NCBI GenBank assembly: GCA_914767715.1
Contig: OU612070.1
Location: 2,375,501 to 2,439,500 of the forward strand
Direction: 5' to 3'
DNA: 64,000 nucleotides
Source of the DNA: Membranipora membranacea
Lineage: Eukaryota > Bryozoa > Gymnolaemata > Cheilostomatida > Membraniporidae
The position numbers and the translations under genes were made by a program. The notes beneath the pieces were generated by a model that worked only from the letters and a program-made list of their open reading frames with translations, was not told the DNA's origin and did no database searches. Shown in pieces: positions 21,561-33,200 of the stretch. Positions within the stretch are counted from its first letter, which is position 1. Every line of letters starts with the position of its first letter.

Positions 21561-24500
21561 AATGGCGGCTAGCCAGTTTTAAATCCAGCTGAAAATTTTA
21601 AAGAGGTTTTAGCATAATTTTAACCCGAAATTCAAGTGTTTTAGAGGAACAGCTTTTATAAAACATTCCCTAAGTCTCCCTGAACCCCATCCCTCGTCAT
21701 TCTACGCTTCTACTGTCTGACACTGAGAGATATTCTTCATTGTTCAGCAGCTGCTGAATCCAAGATGGCCACCATTCAGCCTGATCCTGTTTTAACATCA
21801 TCATGAATAACAGAACTCAGCTCATCTGTTTACTTGTGTGGCACATGTAAGCACCCATTTGGAGACTGGGGTGAACCTGGTGTACTATGTGAGATATGTG
21901 ACGTTTGGTACCACCTATACTGTCAAAGAATTCCATCTCATGAATATTCAAAACTAGGTCACGACAGTGTTAACTGGATCTGCTCACATTGCAACACCAG
22001 CCACTATTCAACAACATCCCCAGACTTACTTCAAGTAGATAATCAATCTCAATGTAACCATGACTCGTGTGTAGAAGATAAATCATACCACACCTCAACC
22101 GAAACTATTGACTCTCTGGAATCTGCCAGTATGCCAGTACACACATCCTCCCCAACCAGACCTAGGCTACCGCCCGCACGGGGACGGCCACTGCGCTTCA
22201 TCAATATCAACTGCCAATCACTAGTAAGGAAAAAGGGGGCTTGGCAAAATCTCATCTCAACCACTAAGCCAGATGTCATTATTGCGACTGAGACTTGGCT
22301 GGATCCAAGCATTGGCGATGCTGAACTGGAATCTGAGTCCTATACCATTTATAGAAAAGACCGCGCAACATGCGGCGGTGGTGTTCTGATTGCTGTGAAC
22401 AACTCCATCATAAGCACAGACGCTACGATCACCACCTCAGCTGAAATAACATGGGTGAAAATACACTGCAAAAACCATCGCGACATTTACATCGCTGCAT
22501 GTTACCGTCCCCAAGTATCTGACACCAACTTCAATACCCAACTACAGTCATCACTCAACCATATACTAGGGAAGAAGAGACCTAGCTCTGTAATTGTGGC
22601 CGGGGATTTTAACTACCCTGGTTGGGACTGGTCAAGTAACAGTCTTAAAACAGGAGCCCAACATAGAGCTCTTCACTATGAGTTTGCTGACATCCTGGAC
22701 GATTTTGGGCTCACCCAGATTGTCACTGAGCCGACCCGTCTCCATAACACTCTAGACCTCGTCTGCACAAACATTCCAGATCAAATAAACAGAGTCAAAG
22801 TCATCCCTGGCATAAGTGACCATGCAGCTGTGTTCTTTGAGATCAATGTCACTGCTATTAACAGAACACAAAAACTCAGAAAAATATGGTTGTACAGACA
22901 CGCTGATTGGCAGGGTATGACACAATACCTCGCACCCCGCCTCACCAGCATAGATCAGCAATACCACACAAGTCCTGACGAACTATGGACTGATATCAAA
23001 ACACTAATCCTGGAGGCTATGGAGATCTATATCCCTCGGCGGAAACCCAAGCGTAAGGATTCCTGTCCCTGGATAACAAAAGACCTCCATAAGCTGATAA
23101 AGATCAGGAATAGACTTTACAAGCGTGTCAAGAAAAGAGGTTGCCCTCGTCTGGAGGCAAGGTATCTTTTATATCGTGCCTTAGTAAAGAAGCAACTGAG
23201 GACAGAACATGCCGACTATGTGCACCGCTTGTTTACCGAAGAAGATAAATCCCAACGAAACATCTCAAAACGCTTCTGGACCTATATCAAACACAGACGC
23301 TCATCTGCTGTCTCTAATATAGGCCCTCTGAAGAAAGGAAGTGCTCTGACTACCACTGCTAAGGAGAAGGCCAACCTGCTGAATCAGCAATTCATGTCAG
23401 TCTTCTCCAAGCCAACGCCAAGAATAGACTACCTGACATTGACCCTTAAATCAGTCATGCCCAACATCTCCATATCCACTAACGGCGTCCACAAGCAACT
23501 TAGAACTCTAAACCCATACAAGGCCACGGGCCCAGACGGCATTAGTCCCAGGGTGCTCCGAGAGCTGGCTGACGTACTTACCGCACCACTATCGAGTCTT
23601 TTCCAACTCTCACTCGACAAAGGGTCTGTTCCACTGGACTGGAAGAAGGCCATAATATCGCCAATCTTCAAGAAAGGGGACAAGTGCTTACCATCCAACT
23701 ACAGGCCTGTTAGTCTTACCTGTGTAGTCAGCAAAGTTCTAGAGCATATTGTCACCAGTCAACTAACATCTTATGCTGAGTCACAGGGACTGTTCTTCAA
23801 GAACCAGCACGGCTTTCGGGAAGACCACGGTTGCGAACGCCAACTCATTGAACTAGCCAATGATATCGCCAAAAACCTTGACAAAGGGATCGAGACAGAT
23901 GCTTGTGTGTTGGACTTCTCAAAAGCCTTTGACAAAGTTAACCACAGCAAACTATTACTGAAGTTAGCAACGTACGGAGTGTCCTTTCAAGTGTTATCAT
24001 GGATTGATGACTTCCTTATGAACAGGACCCAGAAGGTTGTAGTTGAAGGAGAAGAGTCAGACGTCTCCCCTGTCACCTCAGGAGTTCCTCAGGGTTCAGT
24101 GATCGGCCCAACTCTTTTCTTGTACTACATCAATGATATGCCCGACAACATCAAGTCAACAGTACGATTGTTTGCTGACGACACAATTGTATACTCTGAT
24201 GCAATCAACCACCAAACACTCCAAGATGATTTGAGCAGGCTTGAGCAGTGGGAGAATCAGTGGGACATGGAGTTTCATCCCTCGAAATGTGAGCATATTT
24301 GTTTCACAAGGAAGAAACGCCCATCAGAGAACTCCTACAAACTCCACAACATCGAGATCCCCCGCACCAACTGCACCAAATACCTTGGTGTGTATGTTGA
24401 CTCAAAACTAACCTGGCACGAACACATAGCCAAAATCACTAGTAAGGCAAATGCCACCCTAGCCTTCATACGACGTAATGTCCTCACAACATCAGAAGAC

Positions 24501-25066
24501 ATTCGCTCCACCGCCTACAAACAGCTAGTGAGACCAGTACTCGAGTATGCTTCCTGCGCTTGGGACACTCTTACCCAGACTGTAGAGACCAAACTCCAAG
24601 CAGTTCAGCGTCGTGCAGCCCGGTTTATCTGTGGCATCCGGCGCAGCGACAGGAAAACCAGCACCACAGGTCTTCTCTCAAAGCTTGACCTTCAACCACT
24701 GGATGACCGCCGTAAGTGTAGGCGACTGCAGGTCTTTCGCACCTACCACTTTAATGCTCCTCACATCATCAATGAACATGTGTCTAGATCAACACACCAC
24801 TCCAGCAGACGCCATGCACAGCAGTATTTCATTCCATCTACCAACACTCTGCACTATCGCCGGTTCTTTTTTGTTAGAACTGCCAAAGACTGGAACTGTC
24901 TACTGCCTGGTTGCCCACTGTTAACAGCCCCTGCCCCGAACCCCGGTTAGATGTAAAGCTGTTCCTTATTGGTTTACCGGTAAATGACCTGGAAACGTAA
25001 AACGATTCATGAGTTTTTAACGTTCCTGAAGTCACGACGCTGAAGTCGGCGCTAGGAGCTAAGAAT
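21555..25066 (+). mobile_element. Near full-length LINE encoding PHD finger, endonuclease and RT
   Basis: A plus-strand non-LTR element inserted into the antisense family B LINE. It has about 280 bases of 5' leader, one long open frame (21834-24950) and about 115 bases of 3' untranslated sequence, with no poly(A). The limits come from where the interrupted host LINE stops on each side (about 21555 and 25066). The intact frame suggests it is the youngest LINE in the window. Jockey superfamily, CR1-like by domain content; clade not proven. Confidence 0.88.
21834..24950 (+). CDS. LINE polyprotein: PHD finger - AP endonuclease - reverse transcriptase
   Basis: About 1038 residues without a stop. 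Residues 2-53 form a C4HC3 PHD finger: CGTC, CEIC, H and C in WYHLYC, then CSHC. Residues of about 125-350 are an exonuclease-endonuclease-phosphatase fold with NCQSL, TETWLD, CYRP, AGDFNYPGWDW and SDHAAVFF, which nicks target DNA. Residues of about 535-810 are the RT: GPDGISPRVL, NYRPVSLTCVV, DFSKAFDKVNH, GVPQGSVIGP, catalytic RLFADDTIVY and YLGVYVDSKLTWHEH. The C-terminus carries FFVRTAKDWNCLLP. The frame has no ATG near its start: 21834 is TTG, with an in-frame TGA at 21804. The ATG at 21803 is in another frame and stops after 13 codons, so a one-base indel or non-AUG start is implied. All catalytic blocks look intact. Confidence 0.9.
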   Translation: MCGTCKHPFGDWGEPGVLCEICDVWYHLYCQRIPSHEYSKLGHDSVNWICSHCNTSHYSTTSPDLLQVDNQSQCNHDSCVEDKSYHTSTETIDSLESASMPVHTSSPTRPRLPPARGRPLRFININCQSLVRKKGAWQNLISTTKPDVIIATETWLDPSIGDAELESESYTIYRKDRATCGGGVLIAVNNSIISTDATITTSAEITWVKIHCKNHRDIYIAACYRPQVSDTNFNTQLQSSLNHILGKKRPSSVIVAGDFNYPGWDWSSNSLKTGAQHRALHYEFADILDDFGLTQIVTEPTRLHNTLDLVCTNIPDQINRVKVIPGISDHAAVFFEINVTAINRTQKLRKIWLYRHADWQGMTQYLAPRLTSIDQQYHTSPDELWTDIKTLILEAMEIYIPRRKPKRKDSCPWITKDLHKLIKIRNRLYKRVKKRGCPRLEARYLLYRALVKKQLRTEHADYVHRLFTEEDKSQRNISKRFWTYIKHRRSSAVSNIGPLKKGSALTTTAKEKANLLNQQFMSVFSKPTPRIDYLTLTLKSVMPNISISTNGVHKQLRTLNPYKATGPDGISPRVLRELADVLTAPLSSLFQLSLDKGSVPLDWKKAIISPIFKKGDKCLPSNYRPVSLTCVVSKVLEHIVTSQLTSYAESQGLFFKNQHGFREDHGCERQLIELANDIAKNLDKGIETDACVLDFSKAFDKVNHSKLLLKLATYGVSFQVLSWIDDFLMNRTQKVVVEGEESDVSPVTSGVPQGSVIGPTLFLYYINDMPDNIKSTVRLFADDTIVYSDAINHQTLQDDLSRLEQWENQWDMEFHPSKCEHICFTRKKRPSENSYKLHNIEIPRTNCTKYLGVYVDSKLTWHEHIAKITSKANATLAFIRRNVLTTSEDIRSTAYKQLVRPVLEYASCAWDTLTQTVETKLQAVQRRAARFICGIRRSDRKTSTTGLLSKLDLQPLDDRRKCRRLQVFRTYHFNAPHIINEHVSRSTHHSSRRHAQQYFIPSTNTLHYRRFFFVRTAKDWNCLLPGCPLLTAPAPNPG

Positions 25067-25471
25067 CATCAGGTGAGACATCAGGTGAGACCCTTCCATT
25101 TGATTTAAGAGACCCTACTCCGACATTATATTGGCGTTTAGATTTCACATAAGCCCAGAACTTTTTATGGTTGGTATCATCATTTACGCTGAAGTAAGCG
25201 TCTGCAGTAGACTCATGGAAAAAATGAAATTTATAGACACAGTTAATCAACTTTCAGGCATAGAAAATCTATAAATAAAAGCATAAAATATTTGCCTCTG
25301 AAACGCTATCTATCAATCTAGCAAAGCACTTTTACTCGCCTTCCCCTGTTTAGTAGCCAAAGCATTCGTATTTTATTTTGAATAAAAGCACAGCCACAAG
25401 TAAGTAAGTAAGTATGAATAATATAAGCATTACGAAATAATTACCAAAATACACTACAGCTACCAGTCACA

Positions 25472-25549
25472 ACCATAGGACTGCCGCAGTTCCTGATTTT
25501 GGGCTTGGTGTGGGTGGCCCAAAATCAGGAACTGCGGCAGTCCTATGGT
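25472..25549. repeat. Perfect 33-bp-arm hairpin
   Basis: The arm ACCATAGGACTGCCGCAGTT, continuing to TTTTGGGC, is mirrored exactly after a loop of about 12 bases. It is flanked on both sides by TCACA-type sequence, so it may be a tiny foldback insertion. Confidence 0.9.
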
Positions 25550-25654
25550 CACAGTCTCTATCAGCAGGAAAATCCTGGTTTGTTTTCCCGCCAGAAATAT
25601 TTATGTTGTATCAGCAGGTAGCAAATATCAATATAAAACTTTGAAGAGATTGCG

Positions 25655-25738
25655 CATACTGACTCTCGTGATCTGACTGGGCATGTAGATCACTGATAAA
25701 CTAGGTTATCATTACCACAAAGATAATGTCGTAAGGCT
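25655..25738. mobile_element. MITE family M, copy 3 (partial)
   Basis: Matches the first 84 bases or so of the other two copies, from CATACTGACTCTCG to GTCGTAAGGCT, then diverges. The rest is deleted or replaced; a CAATCAGATG a few bases later may be the far side of an internal deletion. Confidence 0.75.
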
Positions 25739-25739
25739 G

Positions 25740-26298
25740 TGCGTGCAATCAGATGTTTTCTTAATCTGATGAGCCCACTATTACCAATTTAGAACATTTT
25801 TTTAGAAAAGTGAGTCACTATTTATTGAGAACAGTGCAGAATACAACTCATATTGAGTCATATATTGTTCTAACACAGATGTAGGATATAGAATTACATG
25901 CATGTAACCAGACAAAGGAAGTGAAGATTTAGTTTGCAGGGTTACAATCACTCAACGGCAGTGCACCAGTAACTGACTGTTGGTTGGTAAGTAAGGATCA
26001 TCATCATGTATGTAGGCTACTAGTACTACTATCATCATCATGTACTGTTACTCACTGTAGTGTAGGTAGCACAGGTCTACCTACTACGAAACTTGGTCTT
26101 TGGCAATGTTTGACCCCCCCCCCCCCCCTTGTAGTAGACCTGTGGTAGGTAGGTAGTAAGTAAGTTTGCTCCTTGGAGTAAGTTGATCCAAGGAGTTAAA
26201 GAGTTGTCTCTAACTCCTTGGTTTGATCAAAGAGTATGATTATGATGATACACATAAAACATACATCCATACAAATACATCATAATTCTTCTTTTTAG
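25740..26298. other. Upstream region of TBCE
   Basis: Contains a 15-base C run at 26114-26128 and a small inverted-repeat site at 26178-26230. An acceptor-like pyrimidine tract with AG at 26297-26298 suggests the 5' UTR may begin in an unseen upstream exon. No promoter motif can be supported. Confidence 0.35.
26178..26231. repeat. AGGAGTTA inverted-repeat micro-element, copy 1
   Basis: AGGAGTTA and TAACTCCTT surround a 12-base centre. The flanks AGTTGATCCA and GGTTTGATCA form an imperfect 10-bp direct repeat. Same arms as the sites at 28234 and 31814. Confidence 0.55.
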
Positions 26299-26386
26299 AA
26301 GATCATCTGGAAGTAAAAGTGGTATACTTGGCTTTAAGGAGGAACTTCAAACCAAGATCACCATTTTCAGCAGCAGGGCCCTCATC

Positions 26387-27295
26387 ATGCCAAAGACTGT
26401 TCATAGAGTTGGGGACCGAGTCGCTGTAAATGACTACGTTGCAACTATCAGATACAAAGGCCCAGTTGACGGAGCAAAGGGTGTGTACACTTCTGCATAA
26501 AAATCTTTTATCAAACTAGATGCACAAGCCCTCCATCTCTAGCTTTTTCCGTATTCATGACGAACCTGGCCTTTGGTTGCTGTACAGCACAATAAGATTT
26601 TGCTAATTTCTATCAGTTTCAAAAAAGTTTTCCCCTTACTAAAGTAATGATTTGTCTGTACCCTTAGGTGAATACTACGGCGTCGAGTGGGATTTGGCTA
26701 GCCGAGGCAAACACAATGGAATGCATGCTGGCAAGCAATATTTCCAAACCAGGTAAGTTCCGAGTATCATCTAAACCAAGTTGGAGTGGAAATGATTAAC
26801 GGGGTTCACCTGAGCGCCAAGTGATGATGCCTAGATCATTGATCAAAATTTCCTGAGATTGAGCATGACTTACAACTTCTTTTAGTTGCACTCATAGGAC
26901 TATCTTTATCTTTCTTAGCATTAAAGTAACCCTTATTGTTACTGTGAGTTTCACTAACTGTTGACTGCATGGCTTTCACTTCCATGTACTAACATCGGCA
27001 ACAGCAACCCATTATACGCTAGCTAAATTCAACTCGTGTGAGATATCTATACAGTAATAAGGAAATTTATTTTTTATCTGAACAACAGTGATGGAGAAAA
27101 TTCCGGATCTTTCATCAGAGAGAAGCTTATCCACCCAGCAGTCTCGTGTATTGAGGCTATCAGTGATAAGTATGGTAAAGTAGACGATGACCTTGCAGGG
27201 GTGGATGAAGAAGAAGCATATCTCACCCAGGGAGAAGGGGGTAGAGTGGTCAAAGTGGAAGTGGTTGGCATGAAGGATATCAATGACCTACAAAG
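26387..27295 (+). CDS. TBCE: TBCE exons 1-3: CAP-Gly domain
   Basis: Residues of about 7-75 carry VGDRVAV, YGVEWD and GKHNGMHAGKQYF, the CAP-Gly signature (GKHNG in place of the common GKNDG, as is usual in TBCE). SGSFIREK follows, then a short acidic linker. The domain binds the acidic C-terminal tail of alpha-tubulin. Confidence 0.96.
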
Positions 27296-30200
27296 GTAAG
27301 AAATGGTTCTTGTTTCAATACTAACAAAATTGTGCATCTTGCACAGACCTGGGAGAAGTAGCAAACAACCAGATTTGTGCAGAGATCAAACTGATATCTC
27401 AGGCCAGACCTAAATAAGGTTTGCATAGAATCTTTGCAAAGCATGATAATGCATAGATGGGGTCAATCACATAATATACTATTGAGGTTAATATAAGTCA
27501 TGTTAAGTTCCAACAAACTGATATTTCATCATCATCAAGGTACTGATTAAACTTGATATCCAATGACTAATGATTACAAAATATGACTCATGATTGTGAA
27601 AAATCTGTGTATCGATAAAGGCGATTAAATAATGGCCATAGAGTAGAGTAAGAACATCTCTACAGATAGTCTGTGACGTGACTTGAGCTAACATATCAGC
27701 ACATTTATGTTGTGTACGAATGCCGATCAACAGAAGGGTATTAGACATTGTCAAATCATTTTCTTATGATCTACCACTATTTGGATGTGTAGTACAGGCC
27801 CTTAAATCATGATTGCAAGCTATATATAGTCTAATTTCTTGGTATGCAATCATTCTTAGCTTTATTGCTAGCTGATTAATTAAATCTCACTGGTTACATT
27901 TTGTAGCCGATTTGATGAGTTGAAGATTATAGATTTGATGAGTATGCTGGTGTATGGTGAAACAGACGCTGAAGCTCTCGGTACATTTGTACCTAAAGTC
28001 GAGGAACTTAATCTGGCCATCAATCTACTATCTAGCTGGGAAGATGTCGGTGAAATAATCAAACACTTAGAAAATCTCAACTTTCTTCATCTCAGGTATA
28101 ACAAAATACCAATCCATGTTATAGTCAGGCAAGTAATTCATGCCAGGCAGAGCATTGAATATTTTTACTATGCAAATCTGAGAAAACTCTATCATAAGTA
28201 ACTGCCTGACTATAACATGCATTGGTCATATCAAGGAGTTAGTCTAACTCCTTGGTCATATCACTCAGTGTTTGTAGACTTTGTACAGTAGAATTGATAA
28301 GTGTGACTTTATAATCTAAGGTGTAACTGAGCGGGACTTAGTAGTAGTATAGAGATAAGATAGATCATCAGTGGTACTACCTGCGCAATAATTATTAGTA
28401 TACGTATGCTTAGATATCTGATTGCATATTGCAATCAAGTGTGCCCTTTTCCTTGATTCAACAAATCTTTTTCATCCATCTCTTTTTTTCTATGCACTAA
28501 GTCTTTATTTGACCGCCCTTAAAGGCCCCCTTAAGTGTTGCTTGTGTCGATTAGTACCCTAAACCCTTACCCGCCGTTGCCGGCTACTCTTTTTCGAAGA
28601 GGCAGAGGGGGAACTTTATACTGCTTGCAAGCACACAGTAGACCTCCTGTATTTATGGTCCTGATCCGAACAGACCTCAGAGCAGTCTCTTTACATTATT
28701 TAGCTGTTTAGCAAATGGATCGTTGAAGTTGAGTATACTGCAGCTTAATCCATAATTCACAAATTCCTCATTCCAGTCAAAGAAACATTCCTCATCCAGC
28801 TTCTTGCAGTAAAATATAATTGATCAATTGAGATTTGTGTTCTCATGGCTAATTAAAGGATAACTTTGTCACATGCAGAGGACGTGCCGAATAATGATAG
28901 ATTTTTCCAATATGTAATTATTATTCATTAGTTCAATGTACAATCAAGACGCAAAAAAATACATTTCTTTATGGTGGTTTGATTGTAGGTTTGTTTTTCT
29001 TATTTTAGAGGGAATAGGCTCACATATTCTACAGACATAACTGATGAAATGAAAATAGCATTCGCTCGAATAAGGAAACTTAATCTTACCTTTATGAATA
29101 TGAATTGGGAAGAGGTAAATACTTTTTATATAGGCTGTCATACAGTTCATACATGTAAGTATTCAAAACTCTGAACCCATGAATGAAGATATTTATTTCA
29201 AAGAAATTGAAGGAGACTTTACGGTGCATAGCCTTCGAATATGAGTACTATGTGTGATATATGTGTGCATTTTTATAGCTGTGTGTTGTCTTAGCAAACA
29301 TGTGACAGAGAATTTGGATTCATGGTTAGAAATGGTTCCAGTGATCAGAATTATACAGACATTAATTTTGGTCTTAGTCTTATTTCCATCCATTGATTTT
29401 GTCATACTGTCTTCAAACCCTATGCAAAAATAATGACCCAAACTTCAACACTTGACTTTTTATGTTACAGGTACTACAGTGTTCTGTGTTATGGCCGAGA
29501 TTAACAGAACTACATCTATGTAAGAACAGAATCAGTGTGATACCATCCTGTCCACAATGGGAGAATCTACAGCTACTCAATCTAGATATGAATAGTCTTA
29601 AATCATGGTCTAATGTCAAACCATTCGCTAAATTACCTAGGTCAGTATTCAATGACGCTTCTCTGCCTATTGGCTAGGATCAAAGTGTCACCGCCAATGG
29701 TTGATTAGTGCCTGTTTCAGTTTCTGGAAGCTTGCTGCACACTCAAGTTCAGGAGGTCCTCTATGGCCTCATCTCTAGGAGGCAGTCTAGTTTTCCAGGA
29801 TGTATCACACTCTCAGTATGAGGATTTCGGGCAACTTGAGTCCCTCTTTAGGGCAGCCCAACCTCTGTATTGTCATTAAAAGGGCAACGACACTTCTCTC
29901 TGCTGTTTAACGAGAGTACATAGTCTGTCTGCGCAGCATAGCATATACATGGTCAATCTGATCTGGAAATAACTTTGACTTATGATGATGCTGGACTAAA
30001 TGAAGTATTCCAAGCCAAGCGCATGAGTGAAATATTTCTAGGAAGTCTCCCTCTCCAATAAATTTATTGCTACAATACACTGAAAACGAACCCAGCCTGA
30101 AAGTCACAATTTTGCGGCTCAGTTTGACTAGCAGGGTTCTAATGTATGTCTATGTGTTCCTATTTCAGTGTCACCGAACTGCTGCTCAACGAGTGTGAAC

Positions 30201-33200
30201 TAGCTGATATATCTGTGGATGAAGGAGATTTTCCGAGCCTGGAATCCCTCGCTATAAGAAACAACAATATACAAGATGTAAGAATAATTCATTCCTCCCC
30301 TCTCAGTCTTCATGCTGTCTCTAATTGTCTCTTGTATTAATATGCGGCCATAAATTAACTTACTCGCTGCGTAGAGAAAATTTTATATCCAATGAAATCT
30401 TTGAAAGAAGCCTAATGTAACTGCTATCATGCCCCCCTCTGTAAAAGTATAATCATTGCTCATGTCTTTGTGGCAATTACCGTTGTTTTACTGTGATGGA
30501 TGAAAAATTTTCTTTTCATTTTAGCAATATAATTATACTCATAATAGTTTGGCGTTTTCTACTTAGCTCTATATCAACTTATATTCTTTTGTAGTGGGGG
30601 CACATAGGGGAGCTGAATAAAATCCCCACACTGATAGAACTGGTACTGATGAATAACCCGGTCCTAGAGACAGCTGACGCAGAAACAAATAGACAAATCA
30701 CTATAGGCAGGATTCTCAACCTCAGGCGACACAACAGAACCAAGGTTTGTTTGCATGGAAGGAGGGAGATCATTGTTGGAACTTGATGACTTCATGAAAT
30801 GTTTTGTTGTGTGCAGCCTAAAACTAAGAAGATTTGCTGTCGTTCCCTCATACTATAAGTCCATGCGAATCCCAAAAAGTTTCTCATTTTTTCAACGTGA
30901 AATCTGTTTATGCTTTATAATTTCAACTTAACAATTATTCGCTCAACATTGTCTGACTAGTATTATTTATTATTATTATTATACACAGACCAGTGAGAGT
31001 TTCTTTGTACTTCTCGTGACTTTTAACTTAACAGAGATATCATAAACATCAAATATGTCAATAAAAGCTGTACCCGAGGATGTAATAATATAGGCCGCTG
31101 GATTAGATTACTGTATATATTAGTGTAAAGAGAGTCTCCTGCAATAGTGTATTATGGGTACCGTGTTAATAAGATCCGTTCGCTTGTGTTTTACCTTGAG
31201 GATAGATAGAGTTAGATGAGAGAAAGGGAGCAGAGATAGATTATACTAAGAGATACGGCGAGGCGTGGATACTAAGTGGAGCCAGCATCGAGAAAACCGA
31301 ACAGAACACACAATTCTATGCCGAACACCCAACTTACCTACACCTTATCAACAGTAAGTCATTTTCTTATTCAGCCATGCCCAAAGAATACTTTAATTTA
31401 TAAGAAGTGAGAGAAGGACAACAATTCATGGGATACTATATATTTAATATATTTTTAACTATAAACAGGAGTTGTTTCCTCTTTGATCAAAAGGTTCAGA
31501 GAGAAAACAACTATCATTATAATATCTGAGCACAACAATCATAGCCTGTCTACATTGATTCTTGTTTCTCTAGTTCCCTCTTGTTTCTTGTCTCCAGGCC
31601 ACAAATCTTAGCTGTGACTAGTTTATCTTTATTATTATCAACTCTTTTCAGAATGGGGAGCACCTGAGAAAACAGAGGTGATGAAGACAAAAAAGACTTC
31701 CGCTCTGAAAGACTCACTTATTGGTAAGTACTACATAGTACTTTGTACATAGTCCTGTGTAGGTAACTGCTACATAGAACTTCATATATATTACTATGTA
31801 AGTTACTGATACCAAGGAGCCTTCTCTAACTCCTTGCTGCTACTAACAATCATTTACATACAAGCGTGGAATGGTGATATGGGTACAAATTACGTATGCT
31901 ATTTATTTAGCCTTTTCACACAGCCACGGTTATGGCACCAAACAACCCTAAACTGTGGCCGCATGACAAGGCTACTATTTAGTGGGTTCGAATGGATGTG
32001 AAACACTGGGGAATCCTGAAAATACTCTGGTCCATATAATGTATGTTCAAATTCATTATTGGCTGAAAAATTATCAATTATGAGAGCTTCATTGAATAAA
32101 AGCACAATTTTGATTAAATATTATCTTCTCATTAAGATTCTAACATCTTCTACCACAGCTGGCTAATAAATTTGCCTGTTTTGAGGGTAATTATTAATTG
32201 TGTTTTATAATTTTCAGACAACCGAACAACAAATCGCTTTCAAAAGTGCTTGATGAAAATGAGAATTGTTGATCAATTACAAGTATATATTAATCACATC
32301 CAAATCGCATCCAAACCAGTATAAGCTAGTCTTTACATGGTTATCATGTAATTATAACATGTTCCAAACACTACAGCTACACTCTACTTGCTACTTAAGT
32401 TTCAGGTCCGGTGAGAAGTAGTTGACATACCGTATGTCTTGATCCTAGTTTCAATGTTCAGTGTCCCAAACCAACTCTTTCACAACTTTTGTTTAGTCCG
32501 AGTTCCTCATAAATGTCTAGATCACAAACCAAAAAATAAGATCTTTGCCAAACAATGTCATTAAATGAGTTAGAGACTTGATAACTACCCAGTAAAACAA
32601 ACCATTCTACACAGGTCAATAAAACCCAGCAGATAATAATATATCACAGAGTGATTTATTTTTAGAGGTGACATTTGTTGATCTAGTGACAGAGAGCGGT
32701 AAAACTGTTACTAAGTATATCCCAGACACGATGAACGTACCTAAAGCTAAGAATCTGGCTATGAAGTTACTGGGTATTAAAGGTATTCCCTGTGTTATAT
32801 CATATCGCGCTCAACAGGTAAGGCTACCAACCAAAACTTACAAAATTTGTCAAAAAAATATATTTCATTTTCTTCACTTGATAATTTGACTAGATATGAC
32901 AAATATAAACAAAAATTGTATGTCAGAAAATGCCTACCCCCCCCCCCCCCCCCCCCCCCATTCGGGAAGAACTTGTTCAAATAATGTGAGATGGTGATTG
33001 GGAGGGATATTTTCAGTTGAGCTATGACTATGTGTCTTTTAAGCAACATGATGTGCGTGGGAAAGTTGAGCCGTTTTGTTCACAACATCTCCACAACACA
33101 TCGAAAGATTTGCCAACGAGAGTTTAGTAACATGTATATTAGCTGAGCCAATCGCCAACTAAAAAAAACCTCTAAAAACCTTCAAAATACTAGTGAAACT

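Larger units (their letters stand above)
19850..25262 (-). mobile_element. Older antisense LINE (family B), split by a younger LINE
   Basis: The coding sequence runs right to left. A 5' piece at about 25262-25070 encodes DTNHKKFWAYVKSKRQYNV then SLKSNGRVSPDV. Protein continues at about 21560 with SDSKSKAEILNDQFTSVFS, the normal next residues of this protein type. It runs through RT blocks NYRPVSLTSVV, LLDFSKAFDKVSH, GVPQGSVLGP and LFADDCTIY (near 20690) to the C-terminus FFPNTIRLWNSLSP, stopping at 19911. There is a frameshift near 20230 and stops around 21400. The gap is filled exactly by the plus-strand LINE, so this copy is the older host. It is 5' truncated. Confidence 0.85.
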
